From NCBI GenBank assembly GCA_963665155.2, contig CAXXFI010000002.1, forward strand, positions 620,001 through 684,000: DNA of 64,000 nt, in the 5' to 3' direction. The stretch is from UBA1141 sp963665155. GTDB lineage: Bacteria > Chloroflexota > Dehalococcoidia > Lucifugimonadales > UBA3495. Each line of letters begins with the position of its first letter. Position 1 is the stretch's first letter. Under the pieces are notes generated by a model that ran no database searches, had not been told where the DNA came from, and saw only the letters and a program-made list of their open reading frames with translations. The position numbers and the translations under genes are program-made. Shown in pieces: positions 18,039 to 28,261 of this stretch.

Positions 18039-18207
18039 TGGCCCGGAATTTAGCAGTCTAGGTTCAGTCCCGGTCGTAACAGCCAGGAGCCTGCGCTGTT
18101 TTTGAGTGAGACGGCGAAACGCATGATTTCACACCCAAAGCAAAGAGAAACCTGGATTACCGGATATGGATCAACCAGAATGAACTCTGTCACCGATTAA
18201 CTCCAGA

Positions 18208-18989
18208 TTATTGGGGCAGAGACGCTTTTTGGCTGGCCATAATATCCAGGTAACTCTTAGGCAATTCCTTGAAGTCCGTCATCAACGAACCAAACCCGTC
18301 TATCACATCCTCCATACCATTGGCCCGCATGGCATACCAATAAGTTGCCGTGTTTATGGCTATCACTGGCTTCTTGAGCCACTTCTCCGCTTCGCCCGCC
18401 AGCCGCGCCATGGCCAGATTTGTGCCACACTGAACCAAGGCTTCGACGTTGTGCTCGTTCAACTCTAACAGTGCGTCGAGCATTTGCTTTTCCGTGACTT
18501 TAGCGATGGCGGTAGGGCTTTCGCAGCAAAACCCTTTAATGGCCACCACCTCGAACCCGCACTCCTCCAAGAATAGCTTCACGTTTTCGTCGGCAACGGG
18601 CCAATAAGGCGTTAGAACGCCAATGCGCTTGATGTCACCGTATCGGACCCCATGGAAACACCCAGACCCGAAAGCTCCTTGACTCGCTCTCGCAGAATGA
18701 TGCTCTGCTGCAGCCCGCCCCAGAAAGTTTCAGACGACATGCCCATCACAAGGTAATCGGGCTTGCAGGTCACAACCCTAAGTATGGCGTTATCCCACTC
18801 CTTCCTTATGTTGTCCATCAGTTTATTGAAGTCGCCATCGCTCCCAACCTGATCGTCTGGAATCCAGATTCGCACCGTGTGGTTGGTCACCCCGCGTGGC
18901 CGCATATCATCGAATTCCGGCTGAACCGAAGTATTGGTGGAGGGAACGATAACCCCCCAATTCGCCCGCCAACCCAATGGGTCCGTCAT
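18208..18989 (-). pseudogene. Maleate isomerase/arylmalonate decarboxylase-type (Asp/Glu racemase superfamily), broken
   Basis: Leftward, start ATG 18989 preceded by AAAGGAG. The N-terminal half WGVIVPSTNTSVQPEFDD is typical of the maleate isomerase branch. The frame closes at TAA after SSALAF (about 18612). The C-terminal half resumes in another frame as VRYGDIKRIGVLTPYWPVADENV and runs to 18208, with the second catalytic Cys likely in VQCGTNLA. The expected segment between SMG and the YGDIKRIG strand is missing, so a small internal deletion (about 18640-18660) rather than a single-base error explains the break. Confidence 0.8.
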
Positions 18990-19735
18990 GGCACGCTCCT
19001 TTGCCAAATCTAGTCCGATTGACAAGTCCGACCCGGATAAAATGCCTATGGAATTCTACACCCAGTAGGGTTCATTCCGGCACTTTAGGGCGTCAGGTCC
19101 CCCGAAAAGGCCTGTTTAACTTCAAGGTTGGACCTAAGCCTGAAGGCTCGCCAGCATGTCCCGGCAAATCCGGCAAATATCACTCCTCGACGAAACACCA
19201 GACCACAATGTCAATAAGGGTTGATGTCAATAAAGGCTGACCTCAATCCCTGGGTCGCCGATCATTTTCATCCATTGATTCCAACATTGATTCCAACATT
19301 AATTCCAACATTAATTCCAACATTAATTCCAACAAGGATTCCAAACTACACACCTTTGGAATCCCGGTATTAATACCAAATATCACGGCCCCAGACACCG
19401 CCGGACTTGCATCCGGTTAAGGGCCTAAAGAATCTAGCAGCCACTTCACCAAGAAAAGGGTATTGATGTTAATGGTAAGAATTCGTAAAATCATCGGAAT
19501 CCAAACGCCACTGAAGCCTCCTAAGCCTTGCGGCGAATCGTTGGCTGGTGTCTATAATTCATAGATGCTTAGGCATATTCCTGAAGCTTTGCCTACAATG
19601 TAACCCAATTAGTGTGCTACCGTAGGGATATTGTCATAACATTGTTATGTTAAACACAATTTATCGGGCTAAAGGTAAATTCCCCTAGTTACATGAGACG
19701 CTTGAATGCAAATTCGGCGTTTGTGAGACCTTGTT
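18990..19735. other. Long intergenic region with 12-bp repeats
   Basis: No gene-like frame was found in about 746 bp between divergent pseudogenes. It contains the 12-bp tandem repeats (19274-19345), several GATGTCAATAA-like repeats at 19200-19240, and AT-rich stretches including TATAAT at 19553. It is probably decayed regulatory sequence for the two flanking genes. Confidence 0.6.
19274..19345. repeat. 12-bp tandem repeat, five to six units
   Basis: Units ATTGATTCCAAC x2 and ATTAATTCCAAC x3, then a diverged AAGGATTCCAAA. The period is exactly 12 bp, with no spacers as in a CRISPR array. It is non-coding; it could be a slippage minisatellite or clustered binding sites. Confidence 0.85.
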
Positions 19736-22647
19736 GTGCTTGACGATTCACGGCGGAAAATCGCCGAACTACTCGAACATCTGAACAACGCCACCCGGTC
19801 GAAAAACACCACCCTTAGTATGCCACTCCCTTCTCGGGATGAGTTGGTCTTGGTTGCTTCCGCAGGGTGCTTCGTAACGACGGACTCTTTGTGGCGCACT
19901 ACGCCGTATGAAACCTCGGTGCGCGCCTTTCAAACCGGCGAACAAGTAGTCATAAGCGACTACGTATCCTACTGTATTTCGGAGTACCTAGATGTCCAGC
20001 GATTTCTCTCCCCGTAAAAACCCCAAATGAGACCTTAGCGGTCATCACCCTAAGCTCTGCCGAGAAAGACCATTTCACTCCCCAGTTGGTGTCCTACCTT
20101 AACGCTTATTGCCTTGTTCTGGGTGCGCTTCTTGAGCGCGTTGACCCCCCCGATGTTCACAGAAGCATTGAGGCGACGCACCAGGCACGGGAAGAGCGCT
20201 ACCGTCAACTGGTGGAGCTTTCACCTGATGGAGTTTTGGTGACCACGAATGGAGTCGTGGATTACGCAAATCCTGCGGCGCTGGAAATCTGGGAGGCTTC
20301 GGATTCTCAAGAACTGGTCGGAATAAACGCACTAGACCTAGTTCATCCTGATTCTTTAGATCTGTCCACAGTGCGCCAAGCACAGACGCGAGAGGGATTA
20401 CCGAATCTTCCCGGCGCAGAGATCAAGATTGTTACTCTGAGAGGGAATGAAAAATTCGTGGAATCTGTGGGCGCCGGAATTGAGTTCGAAGACCAACCAG
20501 GAGCCGTATTTGTCGTTCGGGACGTAACCGAGCGCAAATTGGCTGAAAATGCCGCTAGGTACAGTGACGCACGCAATCTGACTCTCTTGGAGGGCGCTCC
20601 CCAAGGCATCCTCGCGGCCGATGGCGAGGGCAGAATCGTATTCGGGAATGCCCAATTGGAATCTCTTTTCGGATATAGCCGAGACGAGCTCGTGGGCCAA
20701 AAGGTAGAGGTCCTGATATCCGAAGGTCTCCGAAATCAACATACCTCCCACAGACGAGAGTACTCATTAAATCCGCGGACCCGGCCTATGGGCGTTAGCC
20801 TGCAGATTGCAGGATTGCGCAAGGATGGCTCCTCGTTTCCGGTAGAAATCAGCTTGAGTAGCGTCGATAGCGAGGCCGGGACCCTCATCATTGCCCATAT
20901 AAACGACGTACTCAGCGTAGATCAGCGGGGGAAGCGTTGAGGGTGAGCGAGGAACGCTTCAGGGTGCTCTGTGAGGGCGCGCCCATTGGTATCTTTCTGT
21001 CGGACGCAGAAGGTTTCTGCACGTACACCAACGGAAGCTGGCAGGAAGCTTCCCGCATGACCGCCACGGACGCGGCGGGTTTCGGGTGGTGTGCTCATAT
21101 GTCTCCCGAGGAAAGATCGGAGTTGGTCGAGGAATGGGCTCACGCCGCCAATGATTCAAGGATTTACCAACGAGAGCACATGATTTCGCTCGCCGATGGT
21201 ACGGAGCGTTGGATATCCGGCCACTCCGCAGGTATTTTCTCCCCGTCCGGAGAGTTAACCGGGTACGTGGGTACCCGGGTCGACATTACGGAACGCAAGC
21301 TGATGGAGGAAGCCCTTCGCCAAAGCGAGAGGACAAACGAGGCTTGGATGAGGGCCCAACCGGACATTATGCTCCGAATGGATAGGACCGGAATATTGGT
21401 GAGTGGAAATCCAAGGTGAACGTACTGGCAGAAACTTGAGTGAACTGATGCCCAAGCCCGAAGCCGATGGGTTCGTTGCTCGTTCGAGGCTTGCGCTAGA
21501 AAAAGGCGAAATGCAATTTCTAGACTACGGCATCCTGGTGAGGGGAAGTCTGCGGCGCCGGGAAGCTCGTTTCGTGGCAAACGGCGAAGATGAAGTCTTA
21601 ATTTTGGTTAGGGACGTAACGGAACGAAATCGCACGCAAGAGGCGTTGCTGGAGAGCGAGCGGAAATACCGGGCACTCTTCGACCAGTCGGCGGACGCGA
21701 TTTTCCTCGTGGGGCGGGACGGCGCCGTCCTAGAGTTGAATCAATCCGGTCGCGACCTCCTGGGATATGGCCCGGAAGATCTCCGGACTCTGTTTGCAAA
21801 AGACGCGCTGGCAACCAGAGAAGAACACGACGAACTAATGAAGAAACTCATGGAAGAAGGATCGGTCAAGGACTTTGAAGTCCGCTTGGTCACTAAACAG
21901 GGGCGATTCCTTGACGGAATGATCACCGCATCAACATTGCGGGATGAAAATGGCACGGTTATAGCCAATCATGGCATAATGAGGGACATAACGGCCCAAA
22001 AGCGGTACGAGGCCCGCTTGAGAGCCTCCTTGGATGAGAAAGAGATTCTACTCAAAGAGATAAACCACCGGGTCAAAAACAACTTGCAGATCATATCCAG
22101 CCTACTTAGCCTTCAAAGCAGCAATATTACTGACCCCCTGGCCCAGAATTATTTCAGGATTAGCCAGGACCGCATCAAGGCAATGGCTCTGATTCATGAA
22201 AAACTCTATCAGTCGGAAGATTTAGCTAGAATAGATTTCGGCGACTACCTGAGGTCTTTGGCTTCCGATTTGCACCGGTCATACGGCAATGAAGCCCAGA
22301 CCGTCGAGCTGAATATAGATGCGGAGTTTATGCTCTTAGGCGTCGACGTCGCAATTCCTTGTGGCCTTATCGTCAACGAGTTGCTATCTAACTCGTTAAA
22401 GCATGCCTTCCCAGACAACCGGTCCGGTGCGATTACCGTTGAAGCACACACGTCTGGTGGGGTCCACACATTGGTGGTAAGAGACAATGGTATCGGGCTA
22501 CCCGAGAGCCTGGACATCGGCTCCTCCGATTCTCTGGGATTTACCATAGTAAATGCGCTCGCGGGACAATTGGGAGGCACCGTCGAGATCGAAAATAACG
22601 ATGGCGCTCTATTTCGAATCATCCAGCAGAGCCCGTCGATTAACTGA
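19736..22647 (+). pseudogene. GAF-multi-PAS sensor histidine kinase (HisKA_2 type), broken
   Basis: The domain order is a GAF-like domain (19736-20160), at least four PAS units each ending in a V(R)DVTERK-type motif, then the histidine phosphotransfer helix INHRVKNNLQIISSLLSLQS (His near 22067) and an HATPase with N-box NELLSNSLKHAF and G1 DNGIGLP. Breaks: a frame change near 20015 in a C-run, another at 20930-20940, and a third near 21395-21410 inside a PAS domain. HisKA_2 kinases usually signal through a separate response regulator; none is adjacent. The 4-bp TTGA overlap at 20937 mimics coupling, but it lies between PAS domains, so frame decay is more likely. Confidence 0.8.
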
Positions 22648-22731
22648 CGATGAGGCGCTACCGTCCCAATCCGGCCAAATTACCGGCTAAAGTAGCACAA
22701 GCCCCAAGCACGACACCGTAGTAATCAAGCG

Positions 22732-22746
22732 TATAATTCCCCTGTG
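22732..22746 (+). promoter_or_regulatory. -10 box abutting the ABC start: leaderless mRNA candidate
   Basis: TATAAT at 22732-22737 is followed by only six bases before the GTG start codon at 22744, and no Shine-Dalgarno sequence exists. Transcription would begin at or near the start codon. The -35 position (22709-22714, CACGAC) is weak. Confidence 0.5.
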
Positions 22747-23646
22747 ACCACTCTTCTGCGGGCCAACAGCTTAACCAAACGCTACGGGACAACGGTTGCC
22801 CTCGATTCTGTCGACTTTGAAATTCAAGAAGGCATCACCGGCCTTCTTGGGCCCAATGGAGCCGGCAAGAGCACCGCAATCAAACTCTTCTTGGGCCTAC
22901 TAAAACCCACCGCCGGTTCCGCCGAGGTAATGGGTGAAAAACCTTATGAATCGGTGGAAGCCAGGGCGAGGCTGGGATACATGCCCGAGCACGATTGCTT
23001 GCCCACGGCAATTACCGCATCCGAGTTCTTGACCCACATGGCCCAAGTCAGCGGAATCCCCCCGGCTTACGCCAGAATCCGGGCGGCGGACATTCTGCGT
23101 CACGTGGGCTTGGAAGACGAACGCTACCGCCCCATAGGCCAATGCTCCACGGGTATGAAGCAACGGGTGAAGCTGGCTCAATCTTTGGCCCATGACCCGT
23201 TGGTGGTGCTCCTCGATGAGCCCACAGCCGGCCTCGACCCCGGAGGCCGGGAAGACATGTTGCGATTGATCCGCCGTACCGGGCGGGAATTCGGCATCAG
23301 CATTGTTCTTTCTTCCCACCTGATGGGCGACGTGGAGACTACCTGCGATCGCATCGTCGTGCTGGATGGGGGACGGGTCACCGAAGAAGGGGCAGTGTCC
23401 CGCTATACACAAGAGACCGAGACCATCTTGATTGATGTGGATAGCAACCGGGAAGACCTGGTAACGGCGCTGGCCAACCGAGGGGTTAAAACCACGTTGG
23501 ACGGGGCATCTATAGCCGTGGAACTGGAAAATCAAAGCGACTATGACGCCATTCGGGACGCATTGGTTGAAACCAACACAAGGCTCCGCCGCATGGCTCC
23601 CCGCCGTCAACAGTTGACCGACATTTTCCGGAGCGACCCCAAATGA
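22744..23646 (+). CDS. ABC transporter ATP-binding protein (ABC-2 type, pair 1)
   Basis: 300 aa. Walker A GPNGAGKST at residues 36-44, signature STGMKQRVKL, Walker B VVLLDEPTAGLDP and a switch His in SSHLMGD. The C-terminal about 80 residues form the accessory domain seen in GldA/NosF-type exporters. The ATGA overlap with the next gene (23643) ties it to its permease. This drives export or membrane remodelling in an ABC-2 system; the cargo is unknown. The start is GTG, probably leaderless. Confidence 0.9.
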   Translation: MTTLLRANSLTKRYGTTVALDSVDFEIQEGITGLLGPNGAGKSTAIKLFLGLLKPTAGSAEVMGEKPYESVEARARLGYMPEHDCLPTAITASEFLTHMAQVSGIPPAYARIRAADILRHVGLEDERYRPIGQCSTGMKQRVKLAQSLAHDPLVVLLDEPTAGLDPGGREDMLRLIRRTGREFGISIVLSSHLMGDVETTCDRIVVLDGGRVTEEGAVSRYTQETETILIDVDSNREDLVTALANRGVKTTLDGASIAVELENQSDYDAIRDALVETNTRLRRMAPRRQQLTDIFRSDPK

Positions 23647-24569
23647 CCCAGGGCACCGGTGAGCTATTCGACCTTGGCTACCAGCACTACGACGGTCCTC
23701 GTGAGGGCCGGATGCGGGCCCGCAAATCGGTGTTCGTAGATGGCATCAAAACCACCTTCGGTGTGGGTCACGGATCCCTTGCCAAGGTGCTGCCCGTTAT
23801 GCTATTCGCTGCGGCGATGGCGCCTGCGGTGATCCTGGCGTTAGTTGCCTCGTTAGCCAACCCTCTGAGCGACGTACTCCCCGACCACTCTGACTATTAT
23901 CAGGTCGTTTCGATCATCCTGATTATTTTCGCCGCCCTGGTCGCCCCCGAGTTGCTCTGCCCGGACCGCAGAAACGGCGTAATCAGCTTGTACTTGGTGC
24001 GCCCACTGACCACGACGGACTACGTGGCAGCCCGATGGCTGGCCTTTTTCTCCATCACGCTCCTGTTAGTTTACTCCGGTCAAGCCGTACTGCTGGCCGG
24101 TCTGATCCTTTCCGCTTCAGAACCTCTGGATTACATCAAAGACAATTGGCTGGACATTCCTCGGATTTTGGGCGCAGGTCTCTTGGTGGCCGTGTTTATT
24201 ACCACACTGCCCCTGGCCATATCGGCCTTCACCGACCGGAGGGCTATCGCTGCGGCAGTGGTCATAGGACTATTCGTAATTTCGTCGGCAGCGGCAGGCA
24301 TCTTGACCGGATGCGACGAATCCCAAGACAGGGACTTCTCGGAGCAATGTGAACCGCTAACCGGAGACTCGGCAAAATGGTACGGATTGGTGGACATTGG
24401 GCGGGTATCAACCAACGTCAACGACATGATATTTGGGGTCGAAGAAGAAGGACAGCGCTCCCAAATCATGGCCGAGTTGCCCCGCATTGTGCCCATCGGA
24501 TGGTATGTGCTGCTCACCGGTGGGCTAGCCACGGTGCTGTGGTGGCGCTACCGGAAATTGTCGGCATGA
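23643..24569 (+). CDS. ABC-2 type permease (pair 1)
   Basis: 308 aa with about six hydrophobic segments, for example VLPVMLFAAAMAPAVILALV, IILIIFAALVAPELL and SITLLLVYSGQAVLLAGLIL. The LLCPDRRNGVISLYLVRPLT region is typical of ABC-2 permeases. A Cys-containing loop (TGCDESQDRDFSEQCEP) would be external. It overlaps its ATPase start-stop by 4 bp and precedes the second ATPase by 13 bp, so all four genes form one operon. Confidence 0.85.
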   Translation: MTQGTGELFDLGYQHYDGPREGRMRARKSVFVDGIKTTFGVGHGSLAKVLPVMLFAAAMAPAVILALVASLANPLSDVLPDHSDYYQVVSIILIIFAALVAPELLCPDRRNGVISLYLVRPLTTTDYVAARWLAFFSITLLLVYSGQAVLLAGLILSASEPLDYIKDNWLDIPRILGAGLLVAVFITTLPLAISAFTDRRAIAAAVVIGLFVISSAAAGILTGCDESQDRDFSEQCEPLTGDSAKWYGLVDIGRVSTNVNDMIFGVEEEGQRSQIMAELPRIVPIGWYVLLTGGLATVLWWRYRKLSA

Positions 24570-24582
24570 CGGAGCTATCGGC

Positions 24583-25545
24583 ATGACCACAAACCAATCT
24601 CACATCAACTCGGAGCAAGCTGGAGCCCAGCCGGTGATCGACGTTCTCAGCGTCTCCAAATGGTTCGGCAACGTGGTGGCCGTAAATGACGTCACCTTGC
24701 AGGTCTACCCCGGCATAACCGGCTTGTTGGGGCCAAACGGGGCAGGCAAAACTACCATCCTTCACCTTATTGCCGGTCTTGCCCGTTGCTCCGACGGCTC
24801 CGTGACTGTCTTGGGAGAACCGGTACGGGACAACCCCGACTTGTACAAAAGAGTCGGCGTGATGTCGGAGCATGAGGCGGTTTACGGGTTCTACACCGGT
24901 CGCCAGTTTGTGGAATTCGCAGCCCGAATGCACGGCCTCAAGCCGTTAAAAGGCCCTGTGGACCGAGCCATCGAAATGGTCGCTCTGGGAGACGCCCAAG
25001 GCCGATCCGTCGGCACCTATTCCAGGGGCATGCGACAACGCATCAGGCTGGCGGCCTCCCTTGTTCACAACCCTGAAGTGTTGATCCTGGACGAGCCTCT
25101 AAACGGCACCGACCCACGTCAGCGCATCGAGTTCCACGAGACTATGATCCGCATTGCCAGCGAGGGCCGGACCATCCTGATCTCCTCTCATATCCTGGAG
25201 GAGGTGGAGACGCTGGCCGACCGCATACTGTTGATGGTCAGCGGGAAGTTGGCTGCGGCAGGCGATTTCCGGGCTATCCGCGCCAAGCTGGACGAACAAG
25301 CCTACAAGGTCAGGGTTGTGACCACCTCGCCCAGAGCGATGGCCTCGGCTCTGATGGCCATGGAAGAAGTGGATTCGGTCAGCGTGGGCCCGGAGGAAGG
25401 CGAACTGATCGCCCTGAGCCGAAACGTGAATACCCTGCAACTATCCATACCACGATTGGCCCAAGAGCACGGCATAAGGTTGTTGCGGGTTGAGCCTTTG
25501 GACGATTCACTCGAAAGCATCTTCAGCTATGTGGTGGAGCGATGA
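24583..25545 (+). CDS. ABC transporter ATP-binding protein (pair 2)
   Basis: 320 aa. Walker A GPNGAGKTT near residue 51, signature YSRGMRQRIRLAASL, Walker B VLILDEPLNGTDP and SSHILEEVE. The accessory C-terminal region is longer than in the pair 1 ATPase. Its stop overlaps the next permease by 4 bp (ATGA at 25542). Two different ATPase-permease pairs in one operon suggest a four-component exporter such as those for antibiotics, lipids or copper-type enzyme assembly; nothing here identifies the substrate. Confidence 0.9.
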   Translation: MTTNQSHINSEQAGAQPVIDVLSVSKWFGNVVAVNDVTLQVYPGITGLLGPNGAGKTTILHLIAGLARCSDGSVTVLGEPVRDNPDLYKRVGVMSEHEAVYGFYTGRQFVEFAARMHGLKPLKGPVDRAIEMVALGDAQGRSVGTYSRGMRQRIRLAASLVHNPEVLILDEPLNGTDPRQRIEFHETMIRIASEGRTILISSHILEEVETLADRILLMVSGKLAAAGDFRAIRAKLDEQAYKVRVVTTSPRAMASALMAMEEVDSVSVGPEEGELIALSRNVNTLQLSIPRLAQEHGIRLLRVEPLDDSLESIFSYVVER

Positions 25546-26270
25546 TGGTTCCCGTGTTTTGGCTGTCCATAAGCCAGTTGACCGGGCGGTGGCGGGTCAT
25601 TCTCATCACCTTGCTGGCCGCTCTGCCGGTGGGCCTGGCGGTAATAGTCCACTTTGCAGCTACCGAAGACGATTCATTTGACGAGAACTTCATGGACATC
25701 CTCTTGGACGGCATGCTGGTGGCTGGCATTGTACCCCTAGTTACCATGGCGCTGTCGACGGCGTCCTTCGGTAACGAGCTGGAAGACCGCACCCTTAGCT
25801 TTTTGACGCTGAAGCCCATCGCCCGCTGGCAGATCGCCTTGCCCAAATTTCTGGCATCCATTGCAATCAGCGGTCCATTGCTAATCGTAAGCGGCGTTGT
25901 GGCGGCACTTTTGGGTTTCGACGGCAGCATCAAGGCCGCGGCCGCCGTGGGTGTAGCGGTTTTGGTGGGGGTTACGGCCTACGCGGCCATTTTCACGTGG
26001 GCCGGGTTGGTTACCAGTCGTCCTCTTGCCTTCGCTCTCATTTACGTGTTGCTCTGGGAAGGAGTAATTAGCACATACATTGATGGGGTCAATTATCTGA
26101 GCGTCCGTGGCTATACCCTGGGCATTATGTACGGGATTAACGAAAACGGATTCGGCTCATTGAGCGAACGGGTAATCGAGTTCCCAGCCGCCATCGTGGG
26201 CGCTATTGTGGTAACGATGGTCTTTTCCTTGCTGGGCGTCCGTCGCTTGCGCCGTATGGACGTGCCGTAA
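25542..26270 (+). CDS. ABC-2 type permease (pair 2)
   Basis: 242 aa, hydrophobic, about six membrane segments (VILITLLAALPVGLAVIVHF, MLVAGIVPLVTMALSTASFG, and others). The motif ELEDRTLSFLTLKPIARWQIALPKF is characteristic of ABC-2 permeases. It is coupled to the preceding ATPase by ATGA overlap. A short 206-bp gap follows, with a dispersed repeat, before the oxygenase gene. Confidence 0.85.
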   Translation: MMVPVFWLSISQLTGRWRVILITLLAALPVGLAVIVHFAATEDDSFDENFMDILLDGMLVAGIVPLVTMALSTASFGNELEDRTLSFLTLKPIARWQIALPKFLASIAISGPLLIVSGVVAALLGFDGSIKAAAAVGVAVLVGVTAYAAIFTWAGLVTSRPLAFALIYVLLWEGVISTYIDGVNYLSVRGYTLGIMYGINENGFGSLSERVIEFPAAIVGAIVVTMVFSLLGVRRLRRMDVP

Positions 26271-26342
26271 GCCCCCCCATTAGTCACGGCCGCGAATTTC
26301 GCTGGTGCCCCTTCTAAAATCAGTTCATCCACTTTCTTAAAT

Positions 26343-26370
26343 CCGTTCGTGGTGAACTTGTCGAAGCACC
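26343..26370. repeat. Dispersed repeat R2 (CCGTTCGTGGTGAACTTG type)
   Basis: CCGTTCGTGGTGAACTTGTC followed by GAAGCACC lies between two genes. The same core, CCGTTCGTGGTGAGCCTGGC, recurs at 31768 with an inverted CTTCGACAAGCTCAGG copy at 31811-31829, and a weaker TGAGCTTATCGAA copy lies near 57254. It is a chromosomal intergenic repeat family. Confidence 0.65.
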
Positions 26371-26476
26371 CACCAACCGCTCTATACGCGGTTAGTCCCA
26401 GCATGTAGAATACCCCGCACCAACCGGCTGATTGACAAACCGCTAAGTCGAGTCTTTCCTATGGAGGCCATTAGTC

Positions 26477-28093
26477 ATGGCGATTGCCGCAAGAAAGCAA
26501 TTCACGGACAACTTGGTGGATTTGAAATCCGGACAGATTAGCCGGGAAATCTTCGTCAGCGAAGAAATCTACCAGATGGAACAGGAGCAAGTCTTCACCC
26601 GCTCCTGGCTGTTTATCGGCCATGAGAGCCAGATTGCCAAGCCCGGAGACTACTTTATCTCAAGCATGGGCGAAGAGTCGGTCATTCTGTGCCGAGACCG
26701 GGAAAACAAGATTCACGCCTTTCTGAACTCTTGCCGTCACCGTGGCATGAAAGTTTGCCGGTACGATGAGGTAAACACTCCAGTGTTTCCCTGCCCCTAT
26801 CACGGTTGGAGCTATGCCACAGACGGTCGCCTAGTATTACAACGACGCTTTCTCAAATTGGTCAGTTTTGGGGCAGAAATCGCTTCGCGGAACGCAAGAC
26901 CACAAAGCTGTCAGCCCACGCGCCTAACAGCCATGAAGAGGTGCTCAAGGCCCCTTTTTGGCAATCCGTCGTATTCGGCCACGAGCGAGAAATCGCGGTA
27001 AGCTCATGGCAGTACGGTTCAGGTCCAAATGGGTCGCGAAAATCACCCGGTCAGATTAACCGTCGTTGTAATACTAGTAGGCGTCCCTTTTTTCAAGGAC
27101 GCTTATCACGAGAAATTGGACAAGTCCCAGCGGGGCTTGGTAGAAGTGGCACAACTCTGCAACTACAAAGGGACAATCTGGGCCACCTGGGACGAAACTG
27201 CGCCATCCTTATTGGAGTACCTGGGCGACTTCAAGACGTTTTTGGACCTCAGCCTCGACTCTTGGGACTGCAGGGAAGGCGGCACCGAGATAATTGGCGG
27301 AGTCCAAAAGTGGCTAATCCCCTGCAACTGGAAGTTCCCAGCGGAAAATTTCAGCGGGGACAGCTATCACAACATCAGCCATCGGTCGGTGGACATAGTG
27401 GGCATCGGACCTAGCGGTTCCGGGCGCCGGGATATGGACGAGCGGACAAAATCGCGGAGGCTTCATATCCTCTTTCCGGAACGGGGTCACCACACCGGCT
27501 TATACGTGCTGCCCAAGGATATGGCAGCGCCACCAGCCTACCAACATTCACCAGTTGTTTCCGATTATTTCAGGTATTGTGAGGAGCAGAAGAAACGGCG
27601 TAAAGGAGAGTGGAGCCGGGTGATAGGAAGCCCTGGAGTGGTTTTCCCGAATGCTGCCCTGCATCCCAGACAACCACGCACGATAGCTGTATTGCAACCC
27701 AGGGGTCCCCACCAGACCGAAATGTGGCGCTGGTACTTTGTTGACCGCGACGCACCAGCCGAAGTGAAGGATTTCCTACGGCAGTACTACATCCGCTACT
27801 CTGGGCCTGGTGGGTTAACCGAGCAAGACGATATGGAAAACTGGAACTATGCTCACTCCGCCAGCCACGGGACCATCGCCCGCCGACACCCTTACTCCTA
27901 CGAGCAGGGCTTGGGCGACGAAACGCCGGACTTCCAAATTGACGGCTTGAAATTTCCGGGCTTGGTCACGGAACTGACCGACGCCAAATCCAGCGAGGAC
28001 AACCTGCGCAACCTGTATCGGCGCTGGGCCCAGTTCATGGACGCCGATAGCTGGGACGAATTGGCCACCTGGAGGAACGGGGCCAGCCAGTAG
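26477..28093 (+). pseudogene. Rieske ring-hydroxylating oxygenase alpha subunit, split by an insertion
   Basis: The N-terminal part has the Rieske ligands Cys86-His88 (SCRHRG) and Cys106-His109 (CPYHGW). Reading stops inside a 239-bp element inserted at 26835. It resumes as GVPFFKDAYHEKLDKSQ and continues to 28093, with the mononuclear iron region SYHNISHR and C-terminal catalytic helices. Removing the element plus one CTAG restores GRL-VGVP exactly. The insertion plus duplication is 243 bp, so the frame is kept, but a TAA at 26999-27001 ends it. The family adds dioxygen to aromatic or aliphatic substrates with an external reductase. GGAGG precedes the ATG. Confidence 0.9.
26835..27073 (+). 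mobile_element. 239-bp MITE-like element, IS701-related ends, TSD CTAG
   Basis: The ends are TATTACAACGACG and its complement (inverted repeat 13 bp), flanked by CTAG at 26831-26834 and 27074-27077. Its left about 115 bp are nearly identical to the reversed right end of the IS701-family copy at 54257-55613. It carries no transposase, so it depends on one in trans. It is inserted in the oxygenase gene. Confidence 0.85.
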
Positions 28094-28261
28094 TTTAAAA
28101 GGAAAGGGCTGGTTCCGCATATTCGCCCAGATTATTGTCCGGTGCCGATTTCCCCACTACCGAGTCCGATTGCTGTGGAAAATCGAAACGTCTTTTTGCG
28201 GTAACAGCGTTCAGCAAATTCAGGTGATTGGTCTGCTCAAACAGTGTTTGGGAACCGGATG

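Noticed and set aside
18050..18090. tRNA-like GGTTCAGTCC
   Set aside because: The flanking bases do not pair as a T-arm and no acceptor stem is seen.
19274..19345. Possible short CRISPR-like repeats
   Set aside because: The 12-bp units have no spacers and no cas genes are present.
20930..20945. Two translationally coupled genes at TTGA
   Set aside because: The overlap falls between PAS units of one kinase; homologous kinases are single chains.
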